A stretch of DNA of 64,000 bases, taken from the NCBI GenBank assembly GCA_004791255.1, contig SRUQ01000003.1:644623-708622 (forward strand). The letters run 5' to 3'. Shown here one piece after another: positions 62,158-64,000 of this stretch. This DNA comes from a bacterium M00.F.Ca.ET.205.01.1.1 (GTDB lineage Bacteria; Pseudomonadota; Alphaproteobacteria; Rhizobiales; Rhizobiaceae). Every line of letters starts with the position of its first letter. Position 1 is the stretch's first letter. The notes beneath the pieces were generated by a model. That model worked only from the letters and a program-made list of their open reading frames with translations, ran no database searches and was not told the DNA's origin. Both the position numbers and the translations under genes were made by a program.

Positions 62158-62370
62158 TCAGACGGACCTCAGGTGACCGCCGGTCACTCCATTTTCTTTG
62201 TTCAAGTCGAGCAGGAAATGCCCCACGCCGATCTCGTCCAAGTCTAGTGCATCGACATAAGGCCATAGGTCCACGACAGCATTCGCGATAGCGGTGACAT
62301 TCGTCATCGGCTCAGCGAAGCAAGCCTTGAACTCTTTCTCGTCGAGTTTGCGAACAGCGACCACCATCAC
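62158..62370 (-). CDS. Hypothetical protein, 70 aa
   Basis: A small acidic protein with no family I can name: RKLDEKEFKACFAEPMTNVT, then VVDLWPYVDALDLDEIGVGH. The WPYVDAL segment with preceding M-T-N-V looks like the N-terminal half of a larger domain, so a truncated gene is possible. Base composition is AT-richer than the neighbours. It lies between uvrB and the EamA gene on the same strand. Confidence 0.5.
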   Translation of the reverse strand: MMVVAVRKLDEKEFKACFAEPMTNVTAIANAVVDLWPYVDALDLDEIGVGHFLLDLNKENGVTGGHLRSV

Positions 62371-62439
62371 TCATTCTAGGCGCCGGAATCCGAACTAAGC
62401 AACCTATCGCGAGCAGGTGTTCAAACGGAAGCTTCAGCC

Positions 62440-64000
62440 CTACCGTCCTGGCCGCCCCGTCTTCCCCGGCCGGCGCTTTTCGCGGCGGGCGTCGCCAGGG
62501 TCCTCATAGGAGCCGATGCCGGCGCGTTCGCGCTTGACCGGCTTCTCGCCCTCGATCGGAGTCTCGGTGCGCCGTACCGTCATCTCGTCGAGCGAGTTCT
62601 TCTTGAACAGCGGCTTGGTCTGTTCGCCTGGGATGCCAAAATCGGAGCCGTGTGCTTCCTCGGCCGACTGCTTCTTGAACAGCGACCGCGACACCGCGCC
62701 TGACGGCGTCGCCATGTCGGTGCCCGGCCCCATGTCATCGAGCGACGGCTTGGCGAACAGCGGCTTCTTCACCGGCACGGCGCCGTCGGCGCCCATCTCG
62801 TCGAGATCAGGCTTGCGGAAGAGATTGGGCCGGGCAGCCTTGGCCGCTTCCTCGGCGGCACGGGCTGCATCCAGCTTGCGGAAGCGCTCCTGTTCCTCTG
62901 CCGTACGATGCTTGGCCACGCCCTTGTTGTGCTTGCCCTTTTCGCGGCCTGAGGCGGGGCTTTGGCCTTCCACCTCGCGCGCCAGCGGATCGTCGGAGAT
63001 CGACAGTTCCATCTCGCGCAAACGCTTGATCTCGTCGCGGATGCGGGCCGCCTTCTCGAAGTCGAGATTGGCGGCGGCGTCGCGCATCTGCTTGTCCAGC
63101 GCGTCGAGATGGGCCTTGAAATTGTTGCCCATCATGGCGCCGGCGCCGTCGGTGAACTGCGAGATGTCGGCGCGGACATGATCCTTCTCGTAGACCGAAT
63201 CCAGAATGTCCGAGATGCGCGACTTGACCGATTCCGGCGTGATGCCGTTGGCCTCGTTCCATTCCATCTGCTTTTCACGGCGGCGATTGGTTTCGGCCAT
63301 CGCCCGTTCCATGGAGCCGGTGACCTGGTCGGCATAGAGGATGACCTTGCCGTCGACGTTGCGGGCGGCGCGGCCGATGGTCTGGATCAGCGACGTCTCG
63401 GAACGCAAAAAACCTTCCTTGTCGGCATCGAGAATGGCGACGAAGCCGCATTCGGGAATGTCGAGACCTTCGCGCAGAAGGTTGATGCCGACCAGCACGT
63501 CGAAGGCGCCGAGGCGCAGGTCGCGCAGGATCTCGATGCGCTCCAGCGTGTCGATGTCGGAGTGCATGTAGCGCACGCGCACGCCCTGCTCATGCAGATA
63601 TTCTGTCAGGTCCTCGGCCATGCGCTTGGTCAGCACGGTGACCAGCGTGCGGTAGCCGGCCTTGGTCGTCTCGCGGATCTCGCCGACGACGTCGTCGACC
63701 TGGCTCTTGGCCGGACGGACCTCGACCGGCGGGTCGATCAGCCCGGTCGGGCGGATGACCTGCTCGGCGAAGACACCGCCGGCCTGCTCCATCTCCCAGC
63801 CGCCGGGCGTCGCCGAGACAGCGACGGAAAGCGGACGCATGGCGTCCCATTCCTCGAAGCGCAGCGGGCGGTTGTCCATGCAGGAGGGCAGACGGAAGCC
63901 ATACTCGGCCAGCGTCGCCTTGCGGCGGAAGTCGCCGCGATACATGCCGCCGATCTGCGGCACGGTGACATGGCTCTCGTCGATGAAGACCAGCGCATTG
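62440..64000 (-). CDS. uvrB: Excinuclease ABC subunit B (3' part; start lies outside the window)
   Basis: The last 519 residues of UvrB, the damage-verifying helicase of nucleotide excision repair. Helicase motifs IV-VI are visible: [50 protein letters not shown] and [12 protein letters not shown]. The C-terminal UVR motif that contacts UvrC is [20 protein letters not shown] with RDEIKRLR. After it, an extra ~170-residue low-complexity tail carries four degenerate LFxKxxLDEM repeats. Confidence 0.96.
   Translation of the reverse strand, partial: NALVFIDESHVTVPQIGGMYRGDFRRKATLAEYGFRLPSCMDNRPLRFEEWDAMRPLSVAVSATPGGWEMEQAGGVFAEQVIRPTGLIDPPVEVRPAKSQVDDVVGEIRETTKAGYRTLVTVLTKRMAEDLTEYLHEQGVRVRYMHSDIDTLERIEILRDLRLGAFDVLVGINLLREGLDIPECGFVAILDADKEGFLRSETSLIQTIGRAARNVDGKVILYADQVTGSMERAMAETNRRREKQMEWNEANGITPESVKSRISDILDSVYEKDHVRADISQFTDGAGAMMGNNFKAHLDALDKQMRDAAANLDFEKAARIRDEIKRLREMELSISDDPLAREVEGQSPASGREKGKHNKGVAKHRTAEEQERFRKLDAARAAEEAAKAARPNLFRKPDLDEMGADGAVPVKKPLFAKPSLDDMGPGTDMATPSGAVSRSLFKKQSAEEAHGSDFGIPGEQTKPLFKKNSLDEMTVRRTETPIEGEKPVKRERAGIGSYEDPGDARREKRRPGKTGRPGR

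Noticed and set aside
1..64000. CRISPR arrays, insertion sequences, prophage or integrative elements
   Set aside because: No regularly spaced repeats, transposase, integrase, attachment duplication or phage structural gene was seen.
1..64000. tRNA, rRNA or riboswitch genes
   Set aside because: No T-arm-like GTTCGANTC with matching acceptor stem and no known riboswitch core was recognised by eye; a covariance-model scan would be needed for certainty.

Overview
The window looks like a chromosomal core segment of an alphaproteobacterium of the order Hyphomicrobiales, most like Mesorhizobium. The reasons are high GC with strong third-position GC, rhizobial gene neighbourhoods (petABC-apt, rplY-pth-ychF, lgt-NDUFAF7/MidA-pgeF, petP-petR), rhizobial small families (BA14K, DUF1127, DUF1059, DUF6665) and short palindromic intergenic repeats. 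I see no rRNA, tRNA, CRISPR array, transposase, integrase or phage genes.

Layout. 1-3.2 kb: 5' part of a MoxR ATPase, divergent from a tight DUF1285 / CoA pyrophosphatase (NUDIX) / CCA-transferase operon. 3.2-6.8 kb: exported subtilisin-like protein plus a small beta-barrel-like partner, DUF1059, hemF and a small divergent gene. 7-10.7 kb: an unrecognised 575-aa membrane protein, soxR with a textbook SoxR promoter that fires away from it, trmL, and a poorly understood stretch with a well-initiated micro-ORF and a perfect 15-bp palindrome. 10.7-15.3 kb: two tandem ABC exporters, a GNAT and DUF6665. 15.3-16.6 kb: a frameshifted alpha/beta hydrolase and a cupin. 16.9-22.5 kb: cytochrome bc1 (petABC), an acid phosphatase behind a Pho-box-like site, an FMN 2-hydroxyacid oxidase and apt. 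22.6-27.2 kb, minus strand: rplY, pth, a hypothetical gene, ychF and two MaoC genes, apparently behind one promoter. 27.2-36.3 kb: a PhcB-like methyltransferase divergent from a GGDEF-EAL protein, a MarR/haloperoxidase pair with twin operators, and an Fsr-like MFS/AraC pair and an AraC/SDR pair. 36.3-42.5 kb, minus strand: lgt, MidA-like, pgeF, M24 protein, lipoprotein, prs. 42.6-46.3 kb: ubiK, YbjN, csaA, a membrane protein and a glycosyltransferase. 46.5-50.3 kb: petP-petR-histidine kinase divergent from ilvE. 50.4-55.9 kb: small membrane and exported proteins, a metallo-hydrolase, two cold-shock genes, a double-Kazal lipoprotein and a TPR-sulfotransferase. 55.9-64 kb: RibD-like/DUF1428/VOC genes, GST, DUF1127, an ABC-F ATPase with an attenuator-like leader, an EamA transporter, and the 3' part of uvrB.

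How it fits together. Most of the window is housekeeping: respiration, tRNA and ribosome quality control, lipoprotein maturation, PRPP and purine salvage. Stress-responsive units are set between these genes (SoxR, MarR/haloperoxidase, Pho box, cold shock, ABC-F). The most interesting signals are regulatory rather than coding: the SoxR-type promoter with no clear target gene, the ABC-F leader, the DUF1127 leader hairpin that overlaps its ribosome-binding site, and the twin palindromes of the MarR pair. All functional calls rest on reading motifs and context by eye; no database search was run.
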